From Cohnella luojiensis (GTDB lineage Bacteria > Bacillota > Bacilli > Paenibacillales > Paenibacillaceae): 51,704 nt of DNA. Made by a program: the position numbers and the translations under genes. The stretch spans positions 1-51,704 of the forward strand of contig NZ_SOMN01000038.1 of the NCBI RefSeq assembly GCF_004564235.1, written 5' to 3'. Positions within the stretch are counted from its first letter, which is position 1, and every line of letters begins with the position of its first letter. Below, one piece after another: positions 34,927 to 44,552 of the stretch. The notes below the pieces were generated by a model. It saw nothing but the letters and a program-made list of their open reading frames with translations, was not told the origin of the DNA and made no database searches.

Positions 34927-35405
34927 CAAAACTTGACGGAAACGAACGTTGGAAATCAAAGATGCTGCTAACCGAGCATCAGGAGCAATATCAGGATCGT
35001 CATAATAAAGCGCTGACGGGACGTGCGACAACGGAGGAGCTTAAGATGATCCGCGACTTAATCATGCTCCCGCATATGCTTACGATGAGCAACAAGAGCC
35101 TGCAGGAAGCAAGAAGGGTTCCGAATTTATACAAAAGGTACTTCGAACAATTTATCCAACTCGTGATGGACAGAATTAGCAAGGAACTGTTTACGCTTCG
35201 GCGCGAACTGAAGAATCGAAACATTAAAGTATTCGATGACGAGACGGCGGACGGAATTATCTACCATCGCTATGTCTGCAGAGGATACGAAGATAAATTC
35301 GGAATTGTGCGAGAGGCATTGCGATCGGAAATCAGCGTACGCCTAGCCAAGTATGCCTCTTCGATTTTCAACCCGGAATCTAAAGAGTCTCAAGAGCAGA
35401 GATGA
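34923..35405 (+). CDS. Hypothetical protein of the translesion-polymerase operon
   Basis: A 160-residue, mostly helical, charged protein. Its ATG overlaps the polymerase stop (ATGA), a strong sign of functional coupling. Notable segments: KMLLTEHQEQYQDRHNKALT near the front, RDLIMLPHMLTMSNKSLQEA, and the C-terminal GIIYHRYVCRGYEDKFGIVR. No family recognised. By position it belongs to the SOS transcript and may assist or restrain the polymerase; that role is inferred. Confidence 0.75.
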   Translation: MTKLDGNERWKSKMLLTEHQEQYQDRHNKALTGRATTEELKMIRDLIMLPHMLTMSNKSLQEARRVPNLYKRYFEQFIQLVMDRISKELFTLRRELKNRNIKVFDDETADGIIYHRYVCRGYEDKFGIVREALRSEISVRLAKYASSIFNPESKESQEQR

Positions 35406-35540
35406 TTTCGAGGTGAGAAAAATATATCTTTTGGCACATTCCAAAGGTAACTGTCATATCAAATTCAGAATTGTTAGAATATTAGGTACATCACTGTTCA
35501 GCTTCAATTTATATATCTAATCCTATAGGAGGGAATAAAA

Positions 35541-36503
35541 ATGGAGCGAAAAGTACATGTGATTCCGTTTCAAGTGCTTGAACTGGCCGACAAGGTCAAT
35601 GAAGTTCCAAAAGGGGTGGAAATGATTCAGGCCCCCAAAATCTGGGATCAAACAAAAGGGAAGAGCATAACGGTTGCCATATTGGACACGGGCTGCGACA
35701 TTACTCACCCTGACTTGAAAGAACGGATTGTCGGCGGAAGAAATTTTACGGACGATGATGGAGGGAAAATTGACGTATTCCAGGATTACAATGGCCATGG
35801 TACCCATGTTGCCGGGACGATCGCCGCAACGAAGAACAATAATGGCGTCGTAGGTGTAGCCCCTGAAGCCAATCTGCTCATTATCAAGGTTCTTGATAAA
35901 AACGGGTCCGGTCAATACGAATGGATTATTAATGGGATTAACTATGCAATAGAACAAAAAGCGGACATCATCTCTATGTCGCTTGGCGGTCCGGAAGATC
36001 GTCAAGAACTGCATGAAGCCATTCAAAAAGCCGTTTCCCACAACATTCTCGTGATTTGCGCGGCAGGCAATCAAGGTGACGGCGTTGATTCAACCGATGA
36101 GTTCGATTATCCAGGTTGTTATAATGAAGTGATAAGCGTAGGCGCAATCGACTTGGAGAGACGCTCTTCCGATTTTACGAATTCAAACAATGAAGTAGAC
36201 TTAGTGGGCCCAGGCGAGAAAATTATATCAACCTACTTAAATGGAAAATATGCAACTTTAAGCGGAACTTCCATGGCTACTCCGCATGTTGCCGGTGCAA
36301 TGGCTCTGATAAAAGCTCTTGTCAATACAAGCTTCGAACGAAATCTCACGGAGCGAGAGCTTTATGCTCAATTAATAAAGAGAACGGTACCTTTGGGGAA
36401 CTCTCCAAAACTTGAAGGCAATGGACTCGTCTATTTAACGGTAATGGATGAATTATCTGAAATATTTAATCAACGATTTGTCGCAAAATTGTTGAGCTTA
36501 TGA
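35541..36503 (+). CDS. isp: Intracellular subtilisin-type serine protease
   Basis: A 320-residue S8 peptidase matching the intracellular serine protease (IspA) family in length and layout. No signal peptide; a short N-terminal extension with VIPFQV, related to the inhibitory LIPY-type motif of Isp proenzymes. Catalytic triad Asp49 (VAILDTGCD), His86 (YNGHGTHVAGTIA) and Ser244 (LSGTSMATPHVAGA); oxyanion Asn in CAAGNQGDG. Isp enzymes are the main cytoplasmic proteases during sporulation and are activated by calcium and N-terminal cleavage. ATG 35541 follows ATAGGAGGGA. A weak hairpin-terminator lies at 36680. Confidence 0.93.
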   Translation: MERKVHVIPFQVLELADKVNEVPKGVEMIQAPKIWDQTKGKSITVAILDTGCDITHPDLKERIVGGRNFTDDDGGKIDVFQDYNGHGTHVAGTIAATKNNNGVVGVAPEANLLIIKVLDKNGSGQYEWIINGINYAIEQKADIISMSLGGPEDRQELHEAIQKAVSHNILVICAAGNQGDGVDSTDEFDYPGCYNEVISVGAIDLERRSSDFTNSNNEVDLVGPGEKIISTYLNGKYATLSGTSMATPHVAGAMALIKALVNTSFERNLTERELYAQLIKRTVPLGNSPKLEGNGLVYLTVMDELSEIFNQRFVAKLLSL

Positions 36504-36968
36504 GACGTCTTTAGAAAAAATTTATTAAAAAAATCAATTGTATGATTATACCTTCTTCATGATATTGAGGCTCAAACTATGCGGGAAAATTCGACATCAA
36601 CTATCGTATTCTCTTATGAAGCGTTTTCATTCTTGTTTGCATGAGAAATCATTTTTTTCTAAATAGTTACGACGAAAAAAGAGGCGAGAGCCTCTCTTTT
36701 TGTTGTGGTTTTTGATAGGAGGGCAAGGTAACGATAAACATATTCCAGTTAATGTAATTTGTCGTATTTACTCGAACTAGAATAGCGGCCACAATCCACG
36801 AGGTTATGAATATTAATAAAAGTTAATAAATATAAATTAGGCCTACGGGATTACGAGAAAGACGAAGAAAAAAGATTTTGCGATTATTCTGAAAATTAGT
36901 TATGCTTCAAAAAAGCGCCTTGCGCTTATACCATTATTTGCTACACAAAATGCGAGGAGGATGAATGA
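36504..36968 (+). terminator. Gene-free stretch; terminator at 36680-36701
   Basis: AGAGGC-GAGA-GCCTCT (36680-36695) followed by CTTTTT is a good terminator, though 180 bases after the protease stop. A small hairpin AAGCGC-CTT-GCGCTT lies at 36913-36927, just ahead of the oppA-type gene. The AT-rich area between (36710-36900) probably holds the operon's promoter, but no clear -35/-10 pair was found. Confidence 0.6.
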
Positions 36969-38723
36969 GTGAGAAAGAACAAGTGGGTCTCGAGTTTTAC
37001 CGTTTTTGCGCTTGCAGCCGTATTGATTGCGGGGTGTTCGAATAACAAGCCGTCGGATTCGGCTTCACCTTCGGAGTCACCCAGCGCTTCACCTACCGCG
37101 TCAGCCAGCGAGTCTCCATCCGCACCCCCTTCCAGCAGCCCTTCTGAAGGGCCAAAAGACGGCGGAACCATGACCATCAGCACTTTCTCCGACATCGTAT
37201 CCGTCAACCCGATCTTCATTAACGACACGGCATCCGGGGACATCGATGCCCTCGTATTCGCCAAGCTGTACGACCTGGACAGAAATGCAAACCTTGTAGC
37301 CGAGCCTTGGTCCATCGCGGCAGAACTTCCGAACATCAGCGATGACAACAAAACATACACGATTAAATTGAAAAACACGGCCAAATGGAGCGATGGGCAG
37401 CCGATTACGGCGGATGACGTGATATTCACCTTCGACACGGTCCGCAATCCGGACGTCGGCGCACCCGGCATCAGCCAATACGACAAGATCGAAGCTATCA
37501 ACAAGATCGACGATCAAACGATCGAGATCAAGCTGAAGCAGGTCTATGCACCGTTTCAATTCTCTCTCTTCGCATCCATCACTCCGGCTCATATCCTGAA
37601 GGATGTACCTGCGAAGGACCTTAAAACGCATCCGTTCGGCGTCGATCCGGCCAAAACGGTAACCAGCGGTCCTTGGATGTTCTCTGAATGGAAACAAGGA
37701 CAACATATCACTCTGAACAAAAACCCTAACTACTGGGGAGAAAAGAAACCGCACATCGATACGATCATCTATAAGATCTACGCGGACCAAAATACCGAAG
37801 TTCAAGCGCTGATGAAAGGCGACGTCGACATGACGCAAGCCGTTCCGCTGACGCAAATCGAACCTCTGAAGGCAAAAGAAGGAATCGAAGTCATTCTGGA
37901 ACCGGGTCCTACTTACGAGTACATTCAGTTCAACTTCAAGGACGAGAATTTCCCGGATAAATACTCTCCGTTCAAAGGCCAGAAAACCCGTCAAGCCATT
38001 GCGCACGCCGTCAACCGCCAAGGCATGGTGGACAATGTGCTCAAGGGTTCCGGCGGCCTGATGAACACCCCATTCCTGCCGGGCAGTTGGGCAGATCCTG
38101 GCGATAAAGCAACCAACTACACCTATGACGCCGAGAAAGCGAAAGCGTTGTTGGCGGAAGACGGGTGGAAGCCGGGCAAAGACGGAATTCTGGAGAAGGA
38201 CGGACACCGTTTCTCCTTCGAGCTTCAGTACAATTCCGGCAATAGCCGTCGCGAGCAAGTTGCAGCAATCATCCAGCAAAACCTGAAAGACGTAGGTATC
38301 GAAGTGAATCCGAAAGGCATCGACTTCGCGACCTGGATCGACCAGAACATCACCCCGGGCAAATTCCCGGCCATATTGCTGGCATGGTCCCTCAGCAACC
38401 CGGATCCGGATGCCGAAAGCATTTTCTCCTCCAAATACTTCCCGCCGGCCGGTCAAAACGGCGGCTGGTACGTAAACAAGGAAATCGACGAGCTGTGGGT
38501 CAAAGGACAGCTTACCGTCGATCAAGCGGCGCGCACCGAGATCTATCATGAAATCGGCGCGAAGATTTCCGTCGACCTGCCTTACGTATTCTTGTATCAG
38601 TACGGCCTGCCCCAAGCCGTCAATACTTCCAAGATCAAATGGGCGGAAGAAGACGCGCCGGAATCGTCCCTGGCATACGGCTACCTGTTCCATGCCATCA
38701 ACTGGTGGGTAGAAAGCAAGTAA
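36969..38723 (+). CDS. Oligopeptide/dipeptide ABC transporter substrate-binding lipoprotein
   Basis: A 584-residue family 5 binding protein (OppA/DppE/AppA type). Signal with lipobox L-I-A-G-C, Cys23; a Ser/Pro/Ala-rich linker (residues about 26-65, repeated S-P-S-A/E) leads to the mature fold. Family 5 landmarks: LKNTAKWSDGQPITADDVIF, VTSGPWMFSEWKQGQHITLN, QTRQAIAHAVNR-like FKGQKTRQAIAHAVNRQGMV, and the late WSLSNPDPDAESIF. GTG 36969 follows GGAGG by 8 bases. First gene of a five-gene transporter operon; a stable hairpin after it (38750) may raise the level of this gene over the membrane parts. Confidence 0.93.
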   Translation: MRKNKWVSSFTVFALAAVLIAGCSNNKPSDSASPSESPSASPTASASESPSAPPSSSPSEGPKDGGTMTISTFSDIVSVNPIFINDTASGDIDALVFAKLYDLDRNANLVAEPWSIAAELPNISDDNKTYTIKLKNTAKWSDGQPITADDVIFTFDTVRNPDVGAPGISQYDKIEAINKIDDQTIEIKLKQVYAPFQFSLFASITPAHILKDVPAKDLKTHPFGVDPAKTVTSGPWMFSEWKQGQHITLNKNPNYWGEKKPHIDTIIYKIYADQNTEVQALMKGDVDMTQAVPLTQIEPLKAKEGIEVILEPGPTYEYIQFNFKDENFPDKYSPFKGQKTRQAIAHAVNRQGMVDNVLKGSGGLMNTPFLPGSWADPGDKATNYTYDAEKAKALLAEDGWKPGKDGILEKDGHRFSFELQYNSGNSRREQVAAIIQQNLKDVGIEVNPKGIDFATWIDQNITPGKFPAILLAWSLSNPDPDAESIFSSKYFPPAGQNGGWYVNKEIDELWVKGQLTVDQAARTEIYHEIGAKISVDLPYVFLYQYGLPQAVNTSKIKWAEEDAPESSLAYGYLFHAINWWVESK

Positions 38724-38749
38724 GCTAACAATATCATAATCAACTGATT

Positions 38750-38779
38750 CAGGGGAAGGTCCTTCTGGCCCTTCCCCTG
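38750..38779 (+). terminator. Intra-operon hairpin after the binding-protein gene
   Basis: CAGGGGAAGG (38750-38759) pairs perfectly with CCTTCCCCTG (38770-38779), 10-base loop, no T-run. Likely an mRNA-stabilising or partial attenuation element between the binding protein and the permease genes. Confidence 0.7.
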
Positions 38780-38802
38780 TACTAGTGATAGGGGGACGCC
38801 GG

Positions 38803-39774
38803 ATGACCGAATATTTGATACGTCGCGTGCTGCAATCCGTACTGGTGCTTTTCCTGATTACCATTCTGACATTTGCCTTGATCCATGCGGCTCCAGGCGG
38901 TCCTACTCAGGTATTTCTGGCTCCGGGATTATCCCCGGAAGCTGCCCAGATTCAAGCGCATAATTTGGGGCTGGATCAGAAGGTTTACATACAGTATCTC
39001 AAATGGATTGGAGGTTTGTTGCAGGGGGATCTGGGCCATACCTTCAAAAACCATATTCCCGTAGGCGACATTCTCTGGCCCACCGTGAAAAACACGATGA
39101 TTTTGATGGCGGCAGCCTGGTTATTATCCTTGATCATCGCCATACCCTGGGGGATATATAACAGTACCAAGGAATACGGGTTTTCCGATCAGACCTCCAA
39201 CTTCATTTCCTATCTCGGGTTTGCAATGCCGACGTTCTGGTTCGGCATTATTTTGCAGCAAACGTTTGCCATGAAGCTCGATATATTGCCTTTGTCGGAT
39301 ATGTACGATATGGACAAGCAAGGCGACATCGGCAATTTAATGCTGCATCTGGTTCTTCCCGTCACGGTGCTATCTCTCGGCTTTTTGGCCGGTTACGTTA
39401 AATATTCCCGTGCCAGCATGCTTGAGGTGCTGAACCAGGATTACATCCGTACGGCTCGAGCCAAAGGCCTGAAGGAACGTAAAGTGGTCTTCCGCCACGC
39501 TCTCCGTAACGCGCTGATCCCCATCATTACCATCTTGGGCATCGATCTGCCTATTCTAGTAGGCGGAGCCGCTCTAACGGAAAGTGTTTTCAACTGGCCC
39601 GGAATGGGCCGTCTGTTCGTGGAAATGGCCGTCTCGCGCGAGTACTCCGTGCTCATGTCCATCACGCTGGTCGTTTCCGTCTTGGTGGTCATCGGCAACC
39701 TGGTAGCGGATATTCTTTACGCCGTGGTTGATCCTCGTGTTCAGTACGGACGGGGAGGCGGATCTGCAGCATGA
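38803..39774 (+). CDS. Peptide ABC transporter permease (DppB/OppB type)
   Basis: A 323-residue permease of the BPD_transp_1 family. It begins MTEYLIRRVLQSVLVLFLIT, the usual DppB/OppB start, with six membrane helices. The docking loop DYIRTARAKGLKERKVVFRH followed by ALRNALIPI is near residues 210-240. ATG 38803 has AGGGGGACG upstream; an upstream ATG (38785) would add six residues but has no site. The stop overlaps the next permease start (ATGA). Confidence 0.93.
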   Translation: MTEYLIRRVLQSVLVLFLITILTFALIHAAPGGPTQVFLAPGLSPEAAQIQAHNLGLDQKVYIQYLKWIGGLLQGDLGHTFKNHIPVGDILWPTVKNTMILMAAAWLLSLIIAIPWGIYNSTKEYGFSDQTSNFISYLGFAMPTFWFGIILQQTFAMKLDILPLSDMYDMDKQGDIGNLMLHLVLPVTVLSLGFLAGYVKYSRASMLEVLNQDYIRTARAKGLKERKVVFRHALRNALIPIITILGIDLPILVGGAALTESVFNWPGMGRLFVEMAVSREYSVLMSITLVVSVLVVIGNLVADILYAVVDPRVQYGRGGGSAA

Positions 39775-40769
39775 GCGATAGCAAAGTTCAACCGGCCGCA
39801 TCCGGCTTCAACGACAAAACGGCACAAGGCATACCGATGGGAATGCCATCTCCGGCCGTAGAACCGCCGCCGTCGGGACCTTGGAAGACATCGGCGAAGA
39901 AATTCATGCATAATCCTTTCGCGGTCACTGGCCTTGTGATCTTAATATTCTTTATATTGGCGGCGTTATTGGCTCATTGGATTGCTCCTTACGATCCGAC
40001 GCGGATCGATATGATGTTCCCGAACCTGCCGGCCGGTTCGGAAGGCCACTTGCTCGGTACGGACGAACTAGGGCGGGACATTTTCTCCAGGCTGCTGTAC
40101 AGCAGTCGGATTTCCCTTACGGTCGGTTTCTCCGTTGCCTTCGTATCCGTTGTCATCGGCACGCTGATCGGCGCGCTTTCCGGTTATTTCGGCGGGTGGG
40201 TGGACACGATCGCCATGCGTTTGGTGGATGTCATGTACTCTATTCCCACTTTGTTTCTTAATATTTTGATTTTAGCCATTTTCGGATCGAAGGCGTCGTA
40301 TATGATTTGGATTCTCGCGCTCACCAGCTGGATGGGAGTGGCGCGGCTCGTTCGCGGAAACTACCTGCAGCTGCGGGAGATGCAATATGTGGAAGCGGCC
40401 AAGGCGATCGGGGTCTCCGACTGGCGCATCATCTTCGGACATCTGCTTCGCAATTCTTCGGCTCCGATTATCGTAACCGCAACCTTGATGGTGGGCGGCG
40501 CGATTCTGAGCGAATCGGCCCTTTCCTACCTGGGGTTGGGAATACAGACTCCGAATACGAGCTGGGGCCTGATGCTGAGCAATGCCCAGGAATTCATGCT
40601 GACCGATCCCCTGCAAGCCCTGTATCCCGGTCTATGTATCTTGATTGTCGTACTGGCCGTCAACTTCATCGGCGACGGAATTCGGGACGCAATGGATCCT
40701 AGGAAAACGACGATTCCCCGAAGGAGGCTGGACCAATGGCGGAAAAAATTCTCGAAATCCGGAATTTGA
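39771..40769 (+). CDS. Peptide ABC transporter permease (DppC/OppC type)
   Basis: A 332-residue second permease with the N-terminal OppC_N helix (PFAVTGLVILIFFILAALLA), a long hydrophilic front (residues 1-45), GTDELGRDIFSRLLYSSRIS, and docking loop YVEAAKAIGVSDWRIIFGHL then LRNSSAPI. It overlaps its partner by 4 bases and the following ATPase gene by 34 bases. Together with DppB-type it forms the channel. Confidence 0.93.
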   Translation: MSDSKVQPAASGFNDKTAQGIPMGMPSPAVEPPPSGPWKTSAKKFMHNPFAVTGLVILIFFILAALLAHWIAPYDPTRIDMMFPNLPAGSEGHLLGTDELGRDIFSRLLYSSRISLTVGFSVAFVSVVIGTLIGALSGYFGGWVDTIAMRLVDVMYSIPTLFLNILILAIFGSKASYMIWILALTSWMGVARLVRGNYLQLREMQYVEAAKAIGVSDWRIIFGHLLRNSSAPIIVTATLMVGGAILSESALSYLGLGIQTPNTSWGLMLSNAQEFMLTDPLQALYPGLCILIVVLAVNFIGDGIRDAMDPRKTTIPRRRLDQWRKKFSKSGI

Positions 40770-41794
40770 CGACCGGCTTTCTGACGGACCAAGGCATGGT
40801 CAAGGCAACCGACCGGGTTTCGCTCGATTTGGAGAAAGGAAAGACCCTCTGCGTCGTCGGAGAATCCGGAAGCGGCAAAAGCGTAACCGCCTTGTCGGTC
40901 ATGCGGTTGATCGATTATGCAGGCGGCATCATCACGGAGGGCGAAGTGCTTTTTAACGGGCAGGACTTGATCGGTATGCGGCAGCAGGATATGCTGAATA
41001 TTCGCGGAAACCGGATAACGATGATTTTTCAGGATCCCATGTCCGCTTTGAATCCCGTCTTCACGGTCGGCGAGCAAATCGCCGAATCGCTGCGGACCCA
41101 TAAGAAATTGACCTCCAAAGAAGCTTGGAGGCAAAGCGTGGAAATGCTGCGGCGGGTGAGAATGCCCGATCCCGAAATCCGGGCGCGGCAATATCCGTAC
41201 GAAATGTCCGGCGGCATGTGCCAGAGGGTCGTCATTGCCATGGCGCTTGCCTGCAACCCCGAACTACTCATAGCCGACGAACCGACAACTGCGCTCGATG
41301 TGACAGTTCAGGCCCAGATCTTGGAACTTCTCCTGCAACTGAAGAAGGAATTCCGGATGTCCATGCTTCTTATTACCCACGACATGGGCGTTGCGGCCGA
41401 AGTCGCCGACCGCATCGCGGTCATGTATGCCGGAGCCGTCGTAGAGGAAGGGACGGTGGCGGAAATTTTCGAGCGCCCACGCCATCCTTATACAATAGGA
41501 TTGCTGAAGTCGATTCCCGGACTGGAAGGGGAACGAGGAGGGGAATTGTATACGATCACAGGGTCGATCCCTCCCATGAGCAAGATTCCTTCGGGTTGCC
41601 GGTTTCATCCCCGCTGTACTTATGCGATGGACGTATGTCGGACCAATGAACCGCCGCTCAGCCAATCGTTGACAGGACACAAAGCCGCCTGTTGGCTGGA
41701 CGATACGGGAGCGGACGATCCGAGGCCCGCCAAGCCGAACAACAGGGAAGCCAAGGTGACGATCGGAACAAGGCCGGAGGTGACGCAGCCGTGA
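40736..41794 (+). CDS. Peptide ABC transporter ATPase (DppD/OppD type)
   Basis: A 352-residue ATPase. Walker A GESGSGKS (residues about 43-50), Q-loop [12 protein letters not shown], signature [15 protein letters not shown], Walker [15 protein letters not shown]-loop ITHDMGV. The C-terminal oligopeptide-transporter domain carries the Cys cluster [15 protein letters not shown] typical of this subfamily. The C-terminal ~35 residues are an unusual hydrophilic extension ([14 protein letters not shown]...). ATG 40736 lies inside the end of the permease gene. Confidence 0.95.
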   Translation: MAEKILEIRNLTTGFLTDQGMVKATDRVSLDLEKGKTLCVVGESGSGKSVTALSVMRLIDYAGGIITEGEVLFNGQDLIGMRQQDMLNIRGNRITMIFQDPMSALNPVFTVGEQIAESLRTHKKLTSKEAWRQSVEMLRRVRMPDPEIRARQYPYEMSGGMCQRVVIAMALACNPELLIADEPTTALDVTVQAQILELLLQLKKEFRMSMLLITHDMGVAAEVADRIAVMYAGAVVEEGTVAEIFERPRHPYTIGLLKSIPGLEGERGGELYTITGSIPPMSKIPSGCRFHPRCTYAMDVCRTNEPPLSQSLTGHKAACWLDDTGADDPRPAKPNNREAKVTIGTRPEVTQP

Positions 41795-42762
41795 CCCATG
41801 AGTACTTGCTAGAAGCCAAACATGTCAAAAAGTACTTCCCGATCAAAACCGGGCTGTTCAACCGGGTAGTCGGCCAAGTGAAAGCCGTCGATGACGTTTC
41901 TTTCGGGATCCGTGCGGGGGAGACCTTCGGATTGGTCGGAGAATCCGGCTGCGGCAAATCCACATTGGCCCGCGTCCTGCTGAAGCTCAAGAGAGCGACG
42001 GACGGGGATATTCGTTTCGAGGGACAGAACATTCAAGAGGTCGGTTCCTCGGATTTGCGCAAACTCCGCCAGGAGATGCAGATTATCTTTCAAGACCCTT
42101 TTGGATCCCTGAATCCGCGGTTTCTGGTCAAGGATATTATTGCGGAACCGCTCCGCACGCACCGCAGGATGTCTGCGAAGGATGTGGACGCCCGAGTCGT
42201 GGAGCTGATGGAGCTTGTCGGGTTGGACGTCTCCCGCCGCAACCGTTACCCCCATGAGTTCTCCGGTGGGCAGCGCCAGCGGGTCGGCATCGCCAGAGCC
42301 ATCGCGCTTAATCCGAAATTTGTCGTGGCGGATGAAGCAGTTTCGGCACTGGACGTATCCGTACAATCCCAGGTGCTAAATCTGCTGCAGAAGCTTCAGA
42401 AGGAACTTGGTTTGACGTATCTGTTCATCGCGCATGGACTGAATGTCGTTCGGCATATTTCGGACCGCATCGGCGTCATGTACATGGGTAAAATGGTAGA
42501 GATCGCACGAACCGAGGACTTATTTGCTCATCCGAGGCATCCGTACACGAAGGTGCTGCTTTCCGCGATTCCCAAGCCGACGCCGCATCGGATGACGGAA
42601 CGGATCATCCTGGAAGGGGAAGTGCCTTCCCCGGCCAACCCGCCGTCAGGGTGCCGATTCCATACCCGATGCCCATTCGTCCAAGAGAAGTGCAGGATCG
42701 AAGAACCGCTTCTGGAGCCGGCAGGCGATGATCGGCAAGCGGCTTGTCATTTTCCGTTGTAA
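41791..42762 (+). CDS. Peptide ABC transporter ATPase (DppF/OppF type)
   Basis: A 323-residue ATPase starting at GTG 41791, overlapping the preceding stop (GTGA). Walker [10 protein letters not shown]-loop [12 protein letters not shown], signature [16 protein letters not shown], and the C-terminal Cys cluster [15 protein letters not shown]. Two positions deviate from the usual family sequence: Walker B reads [11 protein letters not shown] where ADEP is normal (Pro to Ala), and the H-loop reads [11 protein letters not shown] where H-D is usual. The catalytic Glu and the H-loop His themselves are kept, so activity is likely. The frame is open for 33 codons upstream but that part is inside the previous gene. 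Confidence 0.93.
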   Translation: MTHEYLLEAKHVKKYFPIKTGLFNRVVGQVKAVDDVSFGIRAGETFGLVGESGCGKSTLARVLLKLKRATDGDIRFEGQNIQEVGSSDLRKLRQEMQIIFQDPFGSLNPRFLVKDIIAEPLRTHRRMSAKDVDARVVELMELVGLDVSRRNRYPHEFSGGQRQRVGIARAIALNPKFVVADEAVSALDVSVQSQVLNLLQKLQKELGLTYLFIAHGLNVVRHISDRIGVMYMGKMVEIARTEDLFAHPRHPYTKVLLSAIPKPTPHRMTERIILEGEVPSPANPPSGCRFHTRCPFVQEKCRIEEPLLEPAGDDRQAACHFPL

Positions 42763-42806
42763 CGGGGGTTCAAACTTGAACAAGAATAGAGAGGATGGTC
42801 GGATTC

Positions 42807-44501
42807 ATGTTATTCAATGAGTATCGCTATGAACGTCCAGATGCGAAAAAGATCGAACAGAGGTTTAAGGAACTGATAGAGTCGTTCAACCAAGCGGAAA
42901 ACGTCGAACAGAAAAACCAAGCGATAGTGTCTATCAATAAATTGCGCAACGAGTACAATACGCAAGAGACGCTGGTCTCCATTCGCCATTCCGTAGATAC
43001 TAGAGACGAATTCTATAAGGCCGAGCAAGATTATTTCGACGAAACCAATCCTGTCATTCAAGAGTACATAACGGATTACTATCGTGCGTTAACCCAGTCG
43101 AAATTCCGTCAGGAGCTCGAGGCTGAATGGGGGGCGCAACTTTTCCGGCTTGCGGAAATGTCGCTCAAGACTTTCAGCCCGGAAATTATTGAAGATCTGC
43201 AGCAAGAAAACAAATTGTCAACGAAGTACAGCCAGCTCATCGCGTCCGCGAAAATTCCGTTCGAAGGAGAAGAACGGACGCTCGCTCAGTTGACTCCGTT
43301 TGAGTTGTCGACCGACAGGGAGATGAGGCATCGGGCATCGGATGCCAAATATCAATTCCTGGCGGGGCATGAACCCGTATTGGACCAAATTTATGACGAT
43401 CTGGTCAAAGTGCGTACCAAAATCGCCAAGAAGCTGGGCTACCGTAATTTCGTAGAACTTGGATATGCACGGATGAACCGTACGGATTACAATGCCGAGA
43501 TGGTTCGAAATTTTCGCGATCAAGTGGCTCAATATATGGTACCGGTGACCACCAAGCTCAAAGAGCGTCAACGCAGCCGAATCGACGTCGACCAATTACA
43601 ATATTTCGACGAAGGGTTCAGCTTCAAAACCGGCAACGCTACGCCTAAAGGCGATCCCGACTGGATCGTGGAGAACGGCGCTAAGATGTACCGGGAATTG
43701 TCTCCGGAGACCGATAAATTCTTCACCTTCATGCAGGATAACGGATTAATGGATCTGGTCAGCAAGAAAGGCAAGCAGAGCGGCGGCTATTGCACTTATT
43801 TGGCGGATTACAAATCCCCGTTCATTTTCTCCAACTTCAACGGTACTTCGGGTGACATCGACGTATTGACGCACGAAGTAGGTCATGCCTTCCAAGTATT
43901 CGAGAGCCGCCACTACGACGTGCCGGAATACGGGTTCCCGACTTACGAGGCATGCGAAATCCATTCGATGAGCATGGAGTTTTTCACTTGGCCGTGGATG
44001 GAACTGTTCTTTAAAGAGGATACTGATAAATACCGTTTCAATCATCTGGCGGGCTCGCTGCAATTCATTCCGTATGGCGTTTCGGTAGATGAATTCCAGC
44101 ATTTTGTCTATGACAATCCGGAAGCGACGCCGGACGAGCGCAAAGCAGCATGGCGCCAAATCGAGAAGAAATACCTGCCGCACCGCAAATACGACGAAAA
44201 CGACTACCTGGAACGCGGAGGTTTCTGGCAGAAGCAGCAGCATATTTTTCGCTCGCCGTTTTATTACATCGATTATACCCTGGCGCAAATCTGCGCGTTC
44301 CAGTTCTGGAAGCGGATGAACGAAGACTACAAAGCCGCTTGGGCCGATTATTTGAAATTATGCCAGCAAGGCGGTAGCAAGTCGTTCCTGGAACTCGTCA
44401 AGGTGGCTGGTCTTATTTCGCCGTTCGAAGATGGCTGTGTCGTATCCGTCATGGGGGACATAGACAATTGGTTGAGCGGTGTCGATGACAAGAAGCTTTA
44501 A
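42807..44501 (+). CDS. M3-family oligoendopeptidase
   Basis: A 564-residue zinc metallopeptidase of the M3 family (PepF/YjbG-like oligoendopeptidases). Zinc site H356-E357-x-x-H360 in LTHEVGHAFQVF, with the third ligand Glu in the conserved YEACEIHSMSMEFF segment 25 residues later. Typical front MLFNEYRYERPDAKKI and middle KLGYRNFVELGYARMNR. No signal peptide: cytoplasmic, cleaving short peptides. ATG 42807 matches the usual family start; ATG 42795 four codons earlier is too close to GAGAGG. Placed 44 bases after the peptide transporter, it most likely degrades the imported peptides. Confidence 0.93.
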   Translation: MLFNEYRYERPDAKKIEQRFKELIESFNQAENVEQKNQAIVSINKLRNEYNTQETLVSIRHSVDTRDEFYKAEQDYFDETNPVIQEYITDYYRALTQSKFRQELEAEWGAQLFRLAEMSLKTFSPEIIEDLQQENKLSTKYSQLIASAKIPFEGEERTLAQLTPFELSTDREMRHRASDAKYQFLAGHEPVLDQIYDDLVKVRTKIAKKLGYRNFVELGYARMNRTDYNAEMVRNFRDQVAQYMVPVTTKLKERQRSRIDVDQLQYFDEGFSFKTGNATPKGDPDWIVENGAKMYRELSPETDKFFTFMQDNGLMDLVSKKGKQSGGYCTYLADYKSPFIFSNFNGTSGDIDVLTHEVGHAFQVFESRHYDVPEYGFPTYEACEIHSMSMEFFTWPWMELFFKEDTDKYRFNHLAGSLQFIPYGVSVDEFQHFVYDNPEATPDERKAAWRQIEKKYLPHRKYDENDYLERGGFWQKQQHIFRSPFYYIDYTLAQICAFQFWKRMNEDYKAAWADYLKLCQQGGSKSFLELVKVAGLISPFEDGCVVSVMGDIDNWLSGVDDKKL

Positions 44502-44526
44502 GAGTAGAGGTAACATAAATCCTTTA

Positions 44527-44552
44527 GGGGCTGTCATGTGGCAGCCCTTATT
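44527..44552 (+). terminator. Terminator of the peptide operon
   Basis: GGGGCTG (from 44528) pairs with CAGCCC (44542-44547), followed by TTATTT. It overlaps the end of the convergent gerKB gene. Confidence 0.65.

Noticed and set aside
37101..38864. A 587-codon open frame antisense to the peptide-binding protein gene
   Set aside because: It mirrors the codon pattern of the well-supported plus-strand gene, has no ribosome site, and its product has no domain features.
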